64,000 nucleotides of DNA from IMG/VR virus record IMGVR_UViG_3300032086_004020, positions 25,852 to 89,851 of that record, one strand, 5' to 3'. A program made the translations under genes and the position numbers. Positions 8,661 to 17,479 of this stretch are shown here, one piece after another. Position 1 is the stretch's first letter. Every line of letters begins with the position of its first letter. Origin of the DNA: a virus. The notes under the pieces were generated by a model, which had not been told where the DNA came from, did not search any database, and saw only the letters and a program-made list of their open reading frames with translations.

Positions 8661-9227
8661 TTAATTTATAAAATTAGAAACGTATTCCATCCACTCTTCT
8701 GGTATTTCTTTTATTGTAAGTAAGTACTGTGCTATTGGCAAGTATTTTTCGCTCTTAGATGGAATATATGGTTTTTTTATTAGAGGCATCTTAGCTTGTT
8801 GTGGGGTTTTATCTCCTTTTTTTAAATTACAACTTAGACATGCGGTGGTTATATTATGCCACCCAGTTGCTTTTAAAGAACTGTGAACCGGCCATTTAGA
8901 CTTGGGTATAACATGGTCATAAGTTAGCTTTCTTGATTTCTTGCCACAATACTGGCATGTATAATTATCTCTAATGAATATATTCTTCCTGCAGAATTTT
9001 ATTTCTTCTTTAAAGAAATTATAAAACTTAGTTAATTTAATTACAGAGGGTATAGATATATCTTTATACACAGACTTGATACTATCTTTGTAGTAAGATA
9101 CAACCTCTACATTGCTTTTGTATCCTTTAGAACTACCATACCATAGCACCATAGCCTTTTGCCAAGATATGGTGCATAGTGGTGTGTAGTTACAGTTTAT
9201 AATTAAACAGTCTTTGTGCTTAGACAT
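8661..9227 (-). CDS. HNH endonuclease
   Basis: A 188-residue protein with a standard HNH nuclease domain in its second half. Visible parts are FIRDNYTCQYCGKKSRKLTYD, the catalytic DHVIPKSK, and TACLSCNLKKGD, giving the zinc-binding CxxC pairs and the His and Asn residues. The N-terminal 80 residues begin with LIINCNYTPLCTISWQKAM, a conserved lead-in of this phage/bacterial HNH family. It is not inside another gene, so it may be a free-standing homing endonuclease or a packaging or repair nuclease. It lies one base from phoH. Confidence 0.85.
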   Translation of the reverse strand: MSKHKDCLIINCNYTPLCTISWQKAMVLWYGSSKGYKSNVEVVSYYKDSIKSVYKDISIPSVIKLTKFYNFFKEEIKFCRKNIFIRDNYTCQYCGKKSRKLTYDHVIPKSKWPVHSSLKATGWHNITTACLSCNLKKGDKTPQQAKMPLIKKPYIPSKSEKYLPIAQYLLTIKEIPEEWMEYVSNFIN

Positions 9228-9228
9228 T

Positions 9229-9915
9229 TTAAAGCCTATGTACTATCTCTGCTATGATTGGATTTCTAACGATGTCGGAAATTTCTAAATGAGAAAAACC
9301 CACACCATTGGCTCCTTGCAATCTATCTATAATAGATCCAAAACCACCCTTTTGAGTAGCATGTAGATCTGATTGGTCTAGATCACCAGTAAGCACCATT
9401 TTACTATTCATGCCGATTCTAGTCAACAGCATTTTCAATTGATCATAAGAAGCGTTTTGACATTCATCCGCTACAATAAAAGAGTCATGAAAACTTCTAC
9501 CTCTCATTAAACCTAGAGGCACAATTTCTATTGCCCTACCAGACTTAAGTTTGTGGAAATGTTCCATTTTAAGAAAATAATTGACTTCATCAAATAATGG
9601 CAATAAGTATGGGTGTAGTTTTTCTTCAGCACTACCCGGCAAAAAGCCTAGCTTTTCTCCTGCTTCGACAACAGGTCTAGTGATAACTATCTTTTGGACC
9701 TTATAATCTAATAGATATTCTAGAGCCATACCAACAGCGATATGCGTTTTACCACTCCCAGGAACACCCTGACAGAAAGTGATAGTGCTTTCCGCTACAG
9801 TTCTAATATAATCTTTTTGATTTATAGATCTTGGCTTAAGTCTATTTTTAAATCCAACAATATGTTCTTCAGGGGCTAGCTTGTCAGCAGCCTTTTTAAT
9901 TTTGCGTTTTCTCAA
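9229..9915 (-). CDS. phoH: PhoH-like ATPase
   Basis: A PhoH-family P-loop ATPase of 228 residues, a common phage gene whose role is uncertain (proposed RNA helicase or RNase-linked activity). Walker A is GVPGSGKT at residues 50-57 and Walker B is VADECQNAS. The blocks VITRPVVEAGEKLGFLPGSAEEK and LTRIGMNSKMVLTGDLDQ are diagnostic of the family. The start is preceded by AACCTTG-type sequence without a strong Shine-Dalgarno. It follows the RNR gene by 24 bases. Confidence 0.9.
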   Translation of the reverse strand: MRKRKIKKAADKLAPEEHIVGFKNRLKPRSINQKDYIRTVAESTITFCQGVPGSGKTHIAVGMALEYLLDYKVQKIVITRPVVEAGEKLGFLPGSAEEKLHPYLLPLFDEVNYFLKMEHFHKLKSGRAIEIVPLGLMRGRSFHDSFIVADECQNASYDQLKMLLTRIGMNSKMVLTGDLDQSDLHATQKGGFGSIIDRLQGANGVGFSHLEISDIVRNPIIAEIVHRL

Positions 9916-9939
9916 GGTTATACCTCTCTAGGAGTAGAA

Positions 9940-12138
9940 CTAAATCAGACATGCGCCGCCAGCACAGCTAATTTCCTCTATCCCTGTGGTATTGTCCTCT
10001 GTTTCCAATAGCTGTGTATAATCAACTTTTGCGAAACTGTTATATAGATCTGTGTATATCTTCCAATTATATACGTCTTTCATACAGTAGGTCAATCTCT
10101 TTAGGTCGTCATCGAAATATTTTTTAGCAAATCTTTGCATTTTTATGGCAAATAGTTTTTTGTCTTCCGAGTCTTTGTCAGATGATTGCTCTAGGGTCAT
10201 ATAGTCGCAAGCAGCCCATAGATTTAAACCAAAGGCATTCAGACCCAATTCAATTAAACCAGAACACCATAGTGACGCATCTCCATATTCTTTGGCTATT
10301 TCTTTGGGAGTGTATACTGTGGTGAATGGTGCTTGTGGATAATCCTTATCTCCACTTTGTGGAATAAGACTAATACCAGCAAAGAACCGCCTATTATTAT
10401 ATATAAACTTTGTAACATCTTGCCATTCATCAGGCTGCACGGTAACGGTATTGCTAACATTATGGCTTAGAAAATCTTGAGTGCATAAGGATCTGTTCTT
10501 TCCAGAATGGACCCAATTCTTCTGAGCTTCTTTTACAACACCCAGCATTTCTAAAGCTGGTAATTGATTTTTTAGCTTAGAGCCATCAGGAACTTCAATA
10601 GGAAATTTTACAACCTCGTCTGTATCATTGGCAGACCAAGATGATTTTTCACACGCTTGAGGATTATAACTTTTAAAGTGTTGATAGGGAGCTTCTAGAA
10701 TATTGGCTTGTACATGCCTAATGTATCTTTTTGCATGATGCGGATGGATACCAGAACTTGTTCCCAGCATGCTACTACTAGTACCTTCAGGCTTTAAGCA
10801 CGTAACTCTTGCTGCCTGATTGATGCCTATCTTTTTAGAAAGTTCTTTATTGGTATCAACAGCAATTTTTGCGCCTTTTTTCAAAACTTTTTCCGTTAAT
10901 ACTAACTCATGCTTTTCCATAATCCCTGTTAAAGAAACACCAAGTAAAGCCTCTCGCTCAAAAATAGTCTTGCTATCATCTCCTAAATAATCTAATGCAG
11001 TAAATCCAGCCTGTAAAGTTCCAATAATTGCAGCAGCTTTGCAGCGTTCATAAAAATCTTCTTCATCAGATAATGAAGAACAGTTAATGGTAGAAAGATT
11101 ACATCCCTGCCAGCCTGATCTGCCAGACTCTTCGTTTACAGGCCACATACCCACTTCAACACATGGATTAAACGTCATTTCTGTAGAGTCACTCCAAATA
11201 AAACCTGGCTCACCAAACTCTTTTACAGAATCCATTAGTATTTGGAATTGTTCATATGTTGTATTGTCTTTTAGCAATAAGGCCGAATTATTGCTTCTGG
11301 CTCTCTGTGGATTGTCTACATACCAGTTACCAGTTTTAGCCTTTGCCATCTCTTCATCATCTGGACTAAATAACGCTAGTGACGCACTTCTGCGAACGCC
11401 ACCAGATAGTACAGCATCGCTTGAGTGCATAATAATATCATAAGCATCAATCGGTCTGAGTTTTTTCTGTTTTCTTTCAACGCACACCTCCAATAATTCT
11501 CTAATTTTTTCTAATCCATTTTGTAATGGTTCAAACCCAGGAGCTTTGCCTACGCCAGAAGACAGGGTTGATCCCTTTTCTCTGATGTTACTATAATCAA
11601 AAACGATATATTGATCTTTGTATTCTTTAAATTTATTTTCGGCAGGCTTTGTGAAATATGAACTCAATAACACCCCCAAGGCATCTGCCCAACCTTCAAT
11701 ACTATCTTCTATTTTATACTTTACGCCCTTACGCTTATCTTTTGTGTTCGGAGAAAGTGTTGGTAATTTGGCGATGTGGTGTTTTTGAACACTAAACCCT
11801 GTGCCACTACCACACAGCAATAGCCAGAAACATTCTTGAAAAAATCTCAATCGATCACAGTATGAGCTTGTACAATTGTAGATCTTGGCATGTCTTTTTA
11901 AAATAGGTTCTCCACCGAATTGTAAGGCCCTCTGGCTACCCAATACTTTTTTCTTCAGCATGAGGTCGTAGGCCCAATTAATATCTTCTGTGATATCATT
12001 ATCGTCATATTGAGTATGCATCATGTTTTGCACACGCTCAACCGCTTCTTTCCAGGTCTCTCTACGATTCTTGTCTCCCAACCATCTAGCGTATTTAGAA
12101 ACGAAAGTATAGTTTTGAAGTTCTTGAAGCGCAGACAT
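9940..12138 (-). CDS. nrdJ: Adenosylcobalamin-dependent ribonucleoside-triphosphate reductase (class II)
   Basis: Reduces ribonucleotides to deoxyribonucleotides using a B12-generated radical. Its 732 residues match the monomeric class II RTPR length (739 in Lactobacillus). Visible features are NRRETWKEAVERV near residue 23, the KIYNCTSSYCDRL active-site region, LLLCGSGTGFSVQ, GGVRRSASLALFS, the NPCVEVGMWP loop and KPEGTSS. The C-terminal SCAGGAC pair at about 725-731 is the thioredoxin-accessible disulfide. A strong Shine-Dalgarno GGAGAAAAT precedes the ATG. Need for cobalamin means the host must supply it. The oxygen-independent class suits hosts from any oxygen level. Confidence 0.92.
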   Translation of the reverse strand: MSALQELQNYTFVSKYARWLGDKNRRETWKEAVERVQNMMHTQYDDNDITEDINWAYDLMLKKKVLGSQRALQFGGEPILKRHAKIYNCTSSYCDRLRFFQECFWLLLCGSGTGFSVQKHHIAKLPTLSPNTKDKRKGVKYKIEDSIEGWADALGVLLSSYFTKPAENKFKEYKDQYIVFDYSNIREKGSTLSSGVGKAPGFEPLQNGLEKIRELLEVCVERKQKKLRPIDAYDIIMHSSDAVLSGGVRRSASLALFSPDDEEMAKAKTGNWYVDNPQRARSNNSALLLKDNTTYEQFQILMDSVKEFGEPGFIWSDSTEMTFNPCVEVGMWPVNEESGRSGWQGCNLSTINCSSLSDEEDFYERCKAAAIIGTLQAGFTALDYLGDDSKTIFEREALLGVSLTGIMEKHELVLTEKVLKKGAKIAVDTNKELSKKIGINQAARVTCLKPEGTSSSMLGTSSGIHPHHAKRYIRHVQANILEAPYQHFKSYNPQACEKSSWSANDTDEVVKFPIEVPDGSKLKNQLPALEMLGVVKEAQKNWVHSGKNRSLCTQDFLSHNVSNTVTVQPDEWQDVTKFIYNNRRFFAGISLIPQSGDKDYPQAPFTTVYTPKEIAKEYGDASLWCSGLIELGLNAFGLNLWAACDYMTLEQSSDKDSEDKKLFAIKMQRFAKKYFDDDLKRLTYCMKDVYNWKIYTDLYNSFAKVDYTQLLETEDNTTGIEEISCAGGACLI

Positions 12139-12238
12139 ATTTTCTCCTTAAAATAATTCAGGATACAGCGACGGCGAAAGAAATAACATAAAGGCCATCA
12201 GCTAGGTAAGTGTTAATAAAATTTACAGTCATGATAGT

Positions 12239-12266
12239 ATTATAGTACACCGAACAGATCTTGCAA
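12239..12266 (-). promoter_or_regulatory. Possible promoter upstream of the RNR gene
   Basis: The minus strand has TTGCAA, 16 bases, then a perfect TATAAT, at the 3' end of the dCMP deaminase gene, pointing into the 100-base gap before the reductase. The -35 matches consensus at only four of six positions. The leader holds a 24-codon ATG reading frame without a Shine-Dalgarno, which I do not call a gene. Confidence 0.35.
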
Positions 12267-12707
12267 CCAAGAAACATTCGGTTTTGTTTTTATAATCTCT
12301 ATCTTACTCTGTTTAACAAAAAGGTTGAATTTTTTTTGTTCTTTTTCATTGAATAATTTTGTTCCGTGGCTGTCCCACATTATTACTTTTTTTATTCCTT
12401 CTTGGTGTAGGGCGAGTATGCAGTCGTTGCAACACTGACCTGTAATATACGCAATACCGTTGTCTGGACGTACAACACAATTAGACAAAGCATTGCGTTC
12501 AGCATGAATCATCCAATCATATTTTTCTGGACGAGTTTTTGGTAAGGATTCGTCATCCATACCTTTAGGGAAACCATTGTAGCCAACACCCAATATTCTG
12601 TTGTGTTGATCTGTAATCACGCAGCCGTGTTGGGTATGAATGTCATGACTACGTTGCGATGCAACTTTTGCAATTCCTAAAAAATAATCTGTCCAGTTTG
12701 GTCTCAT
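12240..12707 (-). CDS. dCMP deaminase
   Basis: Zinc-dependent deoxycytidylate deaminase, 155 residues, supplying dUMP for ThyX. The catalytic motif is HAERNALSN with His68 and Glu70, and the zinc cysteines are in CCNDC (Cys93 and Cys96). The GVGYNGFPKGMDDE block is the standard substrate loop of dCMP deaminases. The T4 enzyme has an allosteric dCTP site; I cannot confirm that here. It sits at the border between replication genes and the glycan island, 3 bases downstream of the sulfotransferase-like gene. Confidence 0.9.
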   Translation of the reverse strand: MRPNWTDYFLGIAKVASQRSHDIHTQHGCVITDQHNRILGVGYNGFPKGMDDESLPKTRPEKYDWMIHAERNALSNCVVRPDNGIAYITGQCCNDCILALHQEGIKKVIMWDSHGTKLFNEKEQKKFNLFVKQSKIEIIKTKPNVSWLQDLFGVL

Positions 12708-12710
12708 ATT

Positions 12711-13670
12711 TTATACTATTGGTATCTCAGTTTGGATATTGGGAAAATCTTTTAAAAACTCTTCAGGGTTATTGAAATTATCTTCTAATGGCTGTTCTTT
12801 AGACTGCTTAATTGTTACATGATCTATTTCTTCTGGTTTTATTTTTATATTTATTCCGTTTTGATCATAGACTTCCTGAAGGTATTCCAGTTTATTTTTC
12901 TGTGCGTGTAACACTTCATAATTTATTATGCACTTAGGTCCATCGAAGTTGTTATATATTTCAGCAATTTTTTCTTGAGCGTTTTTTATCTGATTAAATT
13001 TACCTAAATATGCTTCTTTATTCCACGTAATCTTTAGCTTTTTGCATTCTTGTATTCTGTTCATATTTTTTTCGTTAGTGTCAATATACCACACATTATT
13101 TAGGTTTCCTTTAACTTCGCTAATATGCGTCAACAAAGCACTTTTCCTGTGTGGTATTATTAAAGCATTGCAGTGTTTTAGTATTTTGTTTATATCTATA
13201 TTATTATTCATCCTGTCTGTTTCTTCTAAAGATGTTTGACCTAGGAAAACTTTTACTATTGTATTTTTATTCACAGTTTTGTTTAAAAACTTTACACTTA
13301 CTCCATACAATTCTTCGTTAGATGGTTCGATAAATCTTTCCATCTCTTCGATAAGTTCCTGTATAGGTACTGAGTGATATTCACGAACTAAGCTTGATAA
13401 ATTCCTAAGTAAAAACTCCTGATGTGCATCAAGCCATCCCGCATACTTATATATATAATTGCTTTTGTGAGCAGCCATTAACTGTACAACTTTTGTTTTT
13501 ATGTACATATTCCAAAAGATATGATTGAAAAATTCACCCAAACAAAACCATTCTTTAAAATTTGAACGAATTGTTGACAGTATGAAATTTGTACCAACTC
13601 TACCACAAGCTGACAACATGATAGCATTTGTCTTGTTACAGCTTGGAGAAGTGTTCTTTGATTTCATCAA
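12711..13670 (-). CDS. Sulfotransferase-like protein
   Basis: A 319-residue protein whose N-terminus resembles a Stf0/PAPS-dependent sulfotransferase. The sequence IMLSACGRVGTNFILS near residue 17 fits the 5'-phosphosulfate-binding loop, followed by WFCLGEFFN, which resembles the LGEFF segment of Stf0-type enzymes. The remainder has no clear 3'-phosphate motif that I can place. It overlaps the upstream glycosyltransferase by 35 bases, so it is part of the glycan operon and could sulfate a sugar. A second, clearer sulfotransferase lies at 31530-32141. Confidence 0.5.
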   Translation of the reverse strand: MMKSKNTSPSCNKTNAIMLSACGRVGTNFILSTIRSNFKEWFCLGEFFNHIFWNMYIKTKVVQLMAAHKSNYIYKYAGWLDAHQEFLLRNLSSLVREYHSVPIQELIEEMERFIEPSNEELYGVSVKFLNKTVNKNTIVKVFLGQTSLEETDRMNNNIDINKILKHCNALIIPHRKSALLTHISEVKGNLNNVWYIDTNEKNMNRIQECKKLKITWNKEAYLGKFNQIKNAQEKIAEIYNNFDGPKCIINYEVLHAQKNKLEYLQEVYDQNGINIKIKPEEIDHVTIKQSKEQPLEDNFNNPEEFLKDFPNIQTEIPIV

Positions 13671-14487
13671 ATTTACCTTTATTATTCAGTTTATACAGCC
13701 CGTTGCTATCCATTTCCAGATCTTTAATATCAAAATCATGAGTAAGTATTTTTTCTCTAGAATTATATCCTCTATATTTGTAGTCTCCGTGATATAAATG
13801 CTCTACGACACCTTTACAATAGCCAACATCTACGCCAGAAGATTTGTCTAAATTTTGATAATAATTTAAAAAATCTTGTATCAAATTATTAGGCATTGCG
13901 AATATCTTGTAATTAACAATATCGCCTAACCAAGCATATAATTGTAAGCCATCATTACTACCCATAATATGTTTATCATAAAAGCCGTTTGGTAAAAGTG
14001 ATCTGCGACATCCCCAGGATAGTCCAACAGCCAAGCTGCGTCCTATAGGTTCATTATGATGTATGTAAGAGTGTAGTAGTTTGGCATAAGAAAAGCAGTT
14101 GAGATTATGATTAAAATGATTGTCTAGCTCTACCACTCTTTCAAACGGTTGACCAAAACACTTTTCATCTAATAATTTATCTAATTCCGTAAGCCAATCG
14201 TCATTATGAAATACTACATCTGTATCTACCCATACAATTTTATCTACACTATCAGGCAAAGTTTCTAAAGCTATATTGAAACATCTTTCCTTTTGCCATA
14301 AAAAATTTTCAGGCTTAGCTACAATTTGTATAGCATCATCTATAAAAAAATGAGATGCGTCTGTAGCTAATTCTACTGTAATTAGATCATGGGCAAAGTT
14401 TTTTCTAAATTTCTCATAGTTAGATTTTCTAACAGGATTATTATTATAATTAAAATATGAGCATATTGCCTTAATCATTGAAGTCAT
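13636..14487 (-). CDS. GT-A glycosyltransferase, paralogue A
   Basis: A 283-residue nucleotide-sugar glycosyltransferase. It shares a layout with the genes at 25865-26710 and 27345-28160: a SYFN opening, WQKER near residue 84, an acidic metal motif (KIVWVDTDVVF), a SWGCRR segment, GSNDGLQLYAWLGD, and a VEHLYHGD block near the end. DTD is the metal-binding DxD. There is no signal peptide or membrane segment, so it acts in the cytosol. It overlaps the upstream unknown gene by 17 bases. Confidence 0.75.
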   Translation of the reverse strand: MTSMIKAICSYFNYNNNPVRKSNYEKFRKNFAHDLITVELATDASHFFIDDAIQIVAKPENFLWQKERCFNIALETLPDSVDKIVWVDTDVVFHNDDWLTELDKLLDEKCFGQPFERVVELDNHFNHNLNCFSYAKLLHSYIHHNEPIGRSLAVGLSWGCRRSLLPNGFYDKHIMGSNDGLQLYAWLGDIVNYKIFAMPNNLIQDFLNYYQNLDKSSGVDVGYCKGVVEHLYHGDYKYRGYNSREKILTHDFDIKDLEMDSNGLYKLNNKGKFDEIKEHFSKL

Positions 14488-14899
14488 GTTCCTGTATACG
14501 TTTTTCTATATCAAGATTAAATGCAACCGACTTAACTAAGTTAATGTTGAAGTCTCCATCTTCGTTAGAGTCGCACACATGCGGATTGTATGTGGTAGTC
14601 CTAATAAAATTTACGATCATTTTTAGTAGCCGTTCTTTTTGTTGATGTGCATAGGCTATCTCTTCAAAAAGGAAAGCTAAAAATTTGTGTATGTCTGTTG
14701 TTTTGCAGGGTAGCATGCCCATATTTATACCGTAGCATACCCAATGAAAATACAGTCTTTCTTTTTCTGTCACGCTATGTTCTTTACAATAAGGTTGATA
14801 AAAATCAGAAACCTCAGGGTATTGTTCTGAGTATGTAACTTCATCAAAAAATTGATTACATTTATTCTTTTTATAAAAATCTTTTAGTGTTATTTCCAT
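14471..14899 (-). CDS. Unknown protein in glycan island
   Basis: Unrecognised 142-residue protein. It contains several aromatic and cysteine residues (YFHWVCYGINMGMLPCKTTD) and no transmembrane segment. It lies between a methyltransferase (3-base gap) and a glycosyltransferase (17-base overlap), suggesting a partner role in glycan modification. Confidence 0.5.
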   Translation of the reverse strand: MEITLKDFYKKNKCNQFFDEVTYSEQYPEVSDFYQPYCKEHSVTEKERLYFHWVCYGINMGMLPCKTTDIHKFLAFLFEEIAYAHQQKERLLKMIVNFIRTTTYNPHVCDSNEDGDFNINLVKSVAFNLDIEKRIQEHDFND

Positions 14900-14902
14900 A
14901 AT

Positions 14903-15541
14903 TTAATTTTTGTAGGCAAAAAACCTATGAAAAGGACAGTCCATAATACCAATAATTCTGTCCATCAATAACTGCTCAGTAATATCTACCAAAATATTAC
15001 TATTACATACATCAACAACTCCTTGATATACATCTTGGTTTCCAGGTATATCATCAATAACAACTATGGTGTCAGTATGAGCGAATTTTTTACAATCATG
15101 GACATCTTGAATTAAATCGTCTGTACTATGACCTCCATCAATATGAATTAAATCATATTTTTGTGTCGGAATATGTTTTTTTATAGTGGTATGACTGTTA
15201 CCAGCAGTAAATATGCAGTCATAATTCTGTGCTAAATAATCGCAACTACCCTTGGTATAAGGATGGCTAAATAAATCAAAACCTAGTACTTTTAATTTTG
15301 GATTAGCGTACAAACACAAGCCTACAGAATGTCCTCCATTAATTCCTACTTGAACTAAACTTTCAGAAACTCTAGACAAATTGTATAAATTGTTTCTTAG
15401 TGAATACTTCTCTGTATCTAAAACAAAATGGCTGGCATGATTGTATAGGCAATTTCCCTCAAAGTCAGGCAAATATGGTTTTACAGATTTATTTAAGTTT
15501 TTGACTATTTCAGAATCAAGAAATTCGTTGTCATTAAGCAT
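14903..15541 (-). CDS. Class I SAM-dependent methyltransferase (Methyltransf_24-like)
   Basis: A 212-residue Rossmann-type methyltransferase. SLVQVGINGGHSVGLCLY around residues 60-77 is motif I; KVLGFDLFSHP is the motif II acidic strand; YDLIHIDGGHSTDDLIQDV and TIVVIDDIPG complete the fold. The HIDGGHS pattern is typical of the class that methylates sugars or carries out O-methylation in capsule and macrolide pathways. It overlaps the upstream glycosyltransferase by 8 bases. Substrate is not shown, but context points to sugar methylation. Confidence 0.75.
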   Translation of the reverse strand: MLNDNEFLDSEIVKNLNKSVKPYLPDFEGNCLYNHASHFVLDTEKYSLRNNLYNLSRVSESLVQVGINGGHSVGLCLYANPKLKVLGFDLFSHPYTKGSCDYLAQNYDCIFTAGNSHTTIKKHIPTQKYDLIHIDGGHSTDDLIQDVHDCKKFAHTDTIVVIDDIPGNQDVYQGVVDVCNSNILVDITEQLLMDRIIGIMDCPFHRFFAYKN

Positions 15542-16289
15542 TAATTATTTCCTTTGCCATTTCTAATCTATATTGATTAATTTGATTGTGTGTGTAACCA
15601 AGCCTCTCTGCTCTTTTCCACGATGTGCCGTGACCTAAATGATATATTTCCATATTAGGAAAATCTTTTTCTTCCGGATCGTAGTGCCTACAGATCTTGG
15701 TATGATGTCTTGAAATATTAAATACTTTCATTACATCAGAAAGTGTGTTTTGATGATATACAGCTTCAAGAAAGTCTTGATCTCCAAAACATCTCCTGTT
15801 TCTTTCTTCATAATGTTTCTTGCACCAATTAACAATATTATTTTTTTGTGCAATTAAGAATAAGATATATTTCTCCCAACCATGACTGTCTGCAGAGGCA
15901 AAGCATGAACAACATTCGTCTCTCCAATATAATTTACTATCTATCTTGTGATCAAATCTAAATCTTTTATTTATTACATCATAATCAGATATAAAAGAAG
16001 GTTCTTGTATTGTGTGGAAAGCAGCTATTTCTCTTTGTGCAGCCAACCAATATCTATGAACTGGATTTTTTTGTTTTAGTCCTGCACCTCCCCTAACTTC
16101 TATATGTACTTCTTGCACTAAGTCCATATATTGATTAAATAGTGATGATTTTTTGGCATCATCAATAGACAAAATGATAGGATCAAAACCTTGCTTTTTC
16201 CAGCTCTCTTCCCACACACCTAGCAAGCTCTCATGCATTTCTTGATCTGGATCATTTAGATTTTCATAATATGTATATATTTTTGTCAT
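15534..16289 (-). CDS. Glycosyltransferase-like protein
   Basis: A 251-residue protein that fits a small GT-A transferase: KIYTYYENLND at the start, FDPIILSIDDAKK, then SFISDYDVINKRF whose DYD may be the metal motif. A conserved AQREIAAFHTI helix precedes it, as in viral and capsule transferases. It has an ATGA overlap (16286-16289) with the fucosyltransferase-like gene upstream. Fold assignment is from patterns only. Confidence 0.5.
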   Translation of the reverse strand: MTKIYTYYENLNDPDQEMHESLLGVWEESWKKQGFDPIILSIDDAKKSSLFNQYMDLVQEVHIEVRGGAGLKQKNPVHRYWLAAQREIAAFHTIQEPSFISDYDVINKRFRFDHKIDSKLYWRDECCSCFASADSHGWEKYILFLIAQKNNIVNWCKKHYEERNRRCFGDQDFLEAVYHQNTLSDVMKVFNISRHHTKICRHYDPEEKDFPNMEIYHLGHGTSWKRAERLGYTHNQINQYRLEMAKEIINA

Positions 16290-17479
16290 AGCGTATTGAT
16301 TTCACAAGGGACATCAAAAATTTTACTAATCCAATAAACAAAACCAGACCCCCAATCATACACACTGTAAGATATATTACTTTTGCTTTCAGAAAGAATC
16401 TTTACATCTAAAGCTGTGTGTAATAATTTTTCATCTTCTATGTCTTGATTTTGAAAATCAGTAAAAGTAAGGGTAGAAGGAGCATAGGATGTATGAGTGC
16501 TCTTTTCGTGTATAATGTGTATCTTTTTGCTCTTGTTGACCTTCTTAAAGTATGCTTTTAAATCATTGCAGTCCGACATAATGATTAGATTTTTACACTT
16601 ACTATCTTTCAAATATTTTTTTGCCATTTTGTAGTATTCACTATAGTCATGATCAAAAGATTTGTAATTAGGATTTTCTTTAATATACTCTGGCAAATCA
16701 GATATTTGCTCGTCTAAGTGAGATACGCTTTTTCTGTCGCCTAGCCTAAAGTGTAAAACATGATAGTCTTTTATATTAAGTGTTTGATAAAGATTTTCTA
16801 CATCTTTATGAAAGTAAATATGAAATTTAAAATATCTTTTGCATTTATCTGTTAGGTTGTAGTTTTGTAAGAAACATCTAGCATTTCTGTCATAGTGCGG
16901 CACAATTAGAACATCATGATAAAATGAAGATATTGCTAGATCTTTTGAACTACTTATGGTCTCGTTAAGTATCTTTTTCATGTGCATAGACCAATTTTGG
17001 GAACCTCTATTGGATTCTGCTTCTACTTCTAAATCTATGGGCTCTGATTGCGTTTCAGGGGCTGTGGTTAAAATAAACTTACCGATAGGGTGCTGTTTAA
17101 AATCAAGGGTTACAGAGGCTTGTGTGTGATGACACAAGTTTTCAAATAGATGCACAGAACCTCTGAGAAAATCCCCTATACCACCACTAAATCTCTTAGT
17201 GTAGCAATTAGTTACACTTTTTAAATTTGATACATTTACAGGATATATACTAGACAGCTCAAAATGAGATAAGTCATGATCATCTCTATATAGTTGTAAA
17301 ATAAAATTATACAAGATATCCATATGATGTCTTTGTGTAATCACCAATATGGATTTTACCAACCATTCATCTAACTGAGACTTATCTTTGCAATAGTCAT
17401 ACTGTAAAAAGTATTCAGCAAAAGTTACTAAGTCTCCAGTATTAACAAAGTCATTAAGTATCTCTTTAGGTTCGGCCAT
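16286..17479 (-). CDS. Fucosyltransferase-like GT-B glycosyltransferase
   Basis: A 397-residue protein. The C-terminal part contains YHVLHFRLGDRKSVSHL, close to the HxRxGD motif of alpha-1,2/1,6 and O-fucosyltransferases (GT11/GT23/GT65). LIIMSDCNDLKAYF and the later HTALDVKILSESKSNISYSVYDWGSG fit the donor-binding half. The middle contains RFSGGIGDFLRGSVHLFENL, a glycine-rich acceptor-side loop. It sits beside the GDP-mannose 3,5-epimerase gene with a 14-base overlap, so a GDP-L-sugar donor is a reasonable inference. Sugar specificity is not shown. Confidence 0.55.
   Translation of the reverse strand: MAEPKEILNDFVNTGDLVTFAEYFLQYDYCKDKSQLDEWLVKSILVITQRHHMDILYNFILQLYRDDHDLSHFELSSIYPVNVSNLKSVTNCYTKRFSGGIGDFLRGSVHLFENLCHHTQASVTLDFKQHPIGKFILTTAPETQSEPIDLEVEAESNRGSQNWSMHMKKILNETISSSKDLAISSFYHDVLIVPHYDRNARCFLQNYNLTDKCKRYFKFHIYFHKDVENLYQTLNIKDYHVLHFRLGDRKSVSHLDEQISDLPEYIKENPNYKSFDHDYSEYYKMAKKYLKDSKCKNLIIMSDCNDLKAYFKKVNKSKKIHIIHEKSTHTSYAPSTLTFTDFQNQDIEDEKLLHTALDVKILSESKSNISYSVYDWGSGFVYWISKIFDVPCEINTL

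Noticed and set aside
8661-9227. HNH gene as an intron-borne homing nuclease
   Set aside because: The flanking genes are complete and not split, so there is no sign of an intron or intein.
11087-11443. 118-codon plus-strand frame
   Set aside because: It lies entirely opposite the ribonucleotide reductase catalytic region.
12141-12232. 24-codon frame in the RNR leader, and a possible B12 riboswitch
   Set aside because: The frame lacks a ribosome site and the leader is too short and lacks the conserved cobalamin riboswitch boxes.
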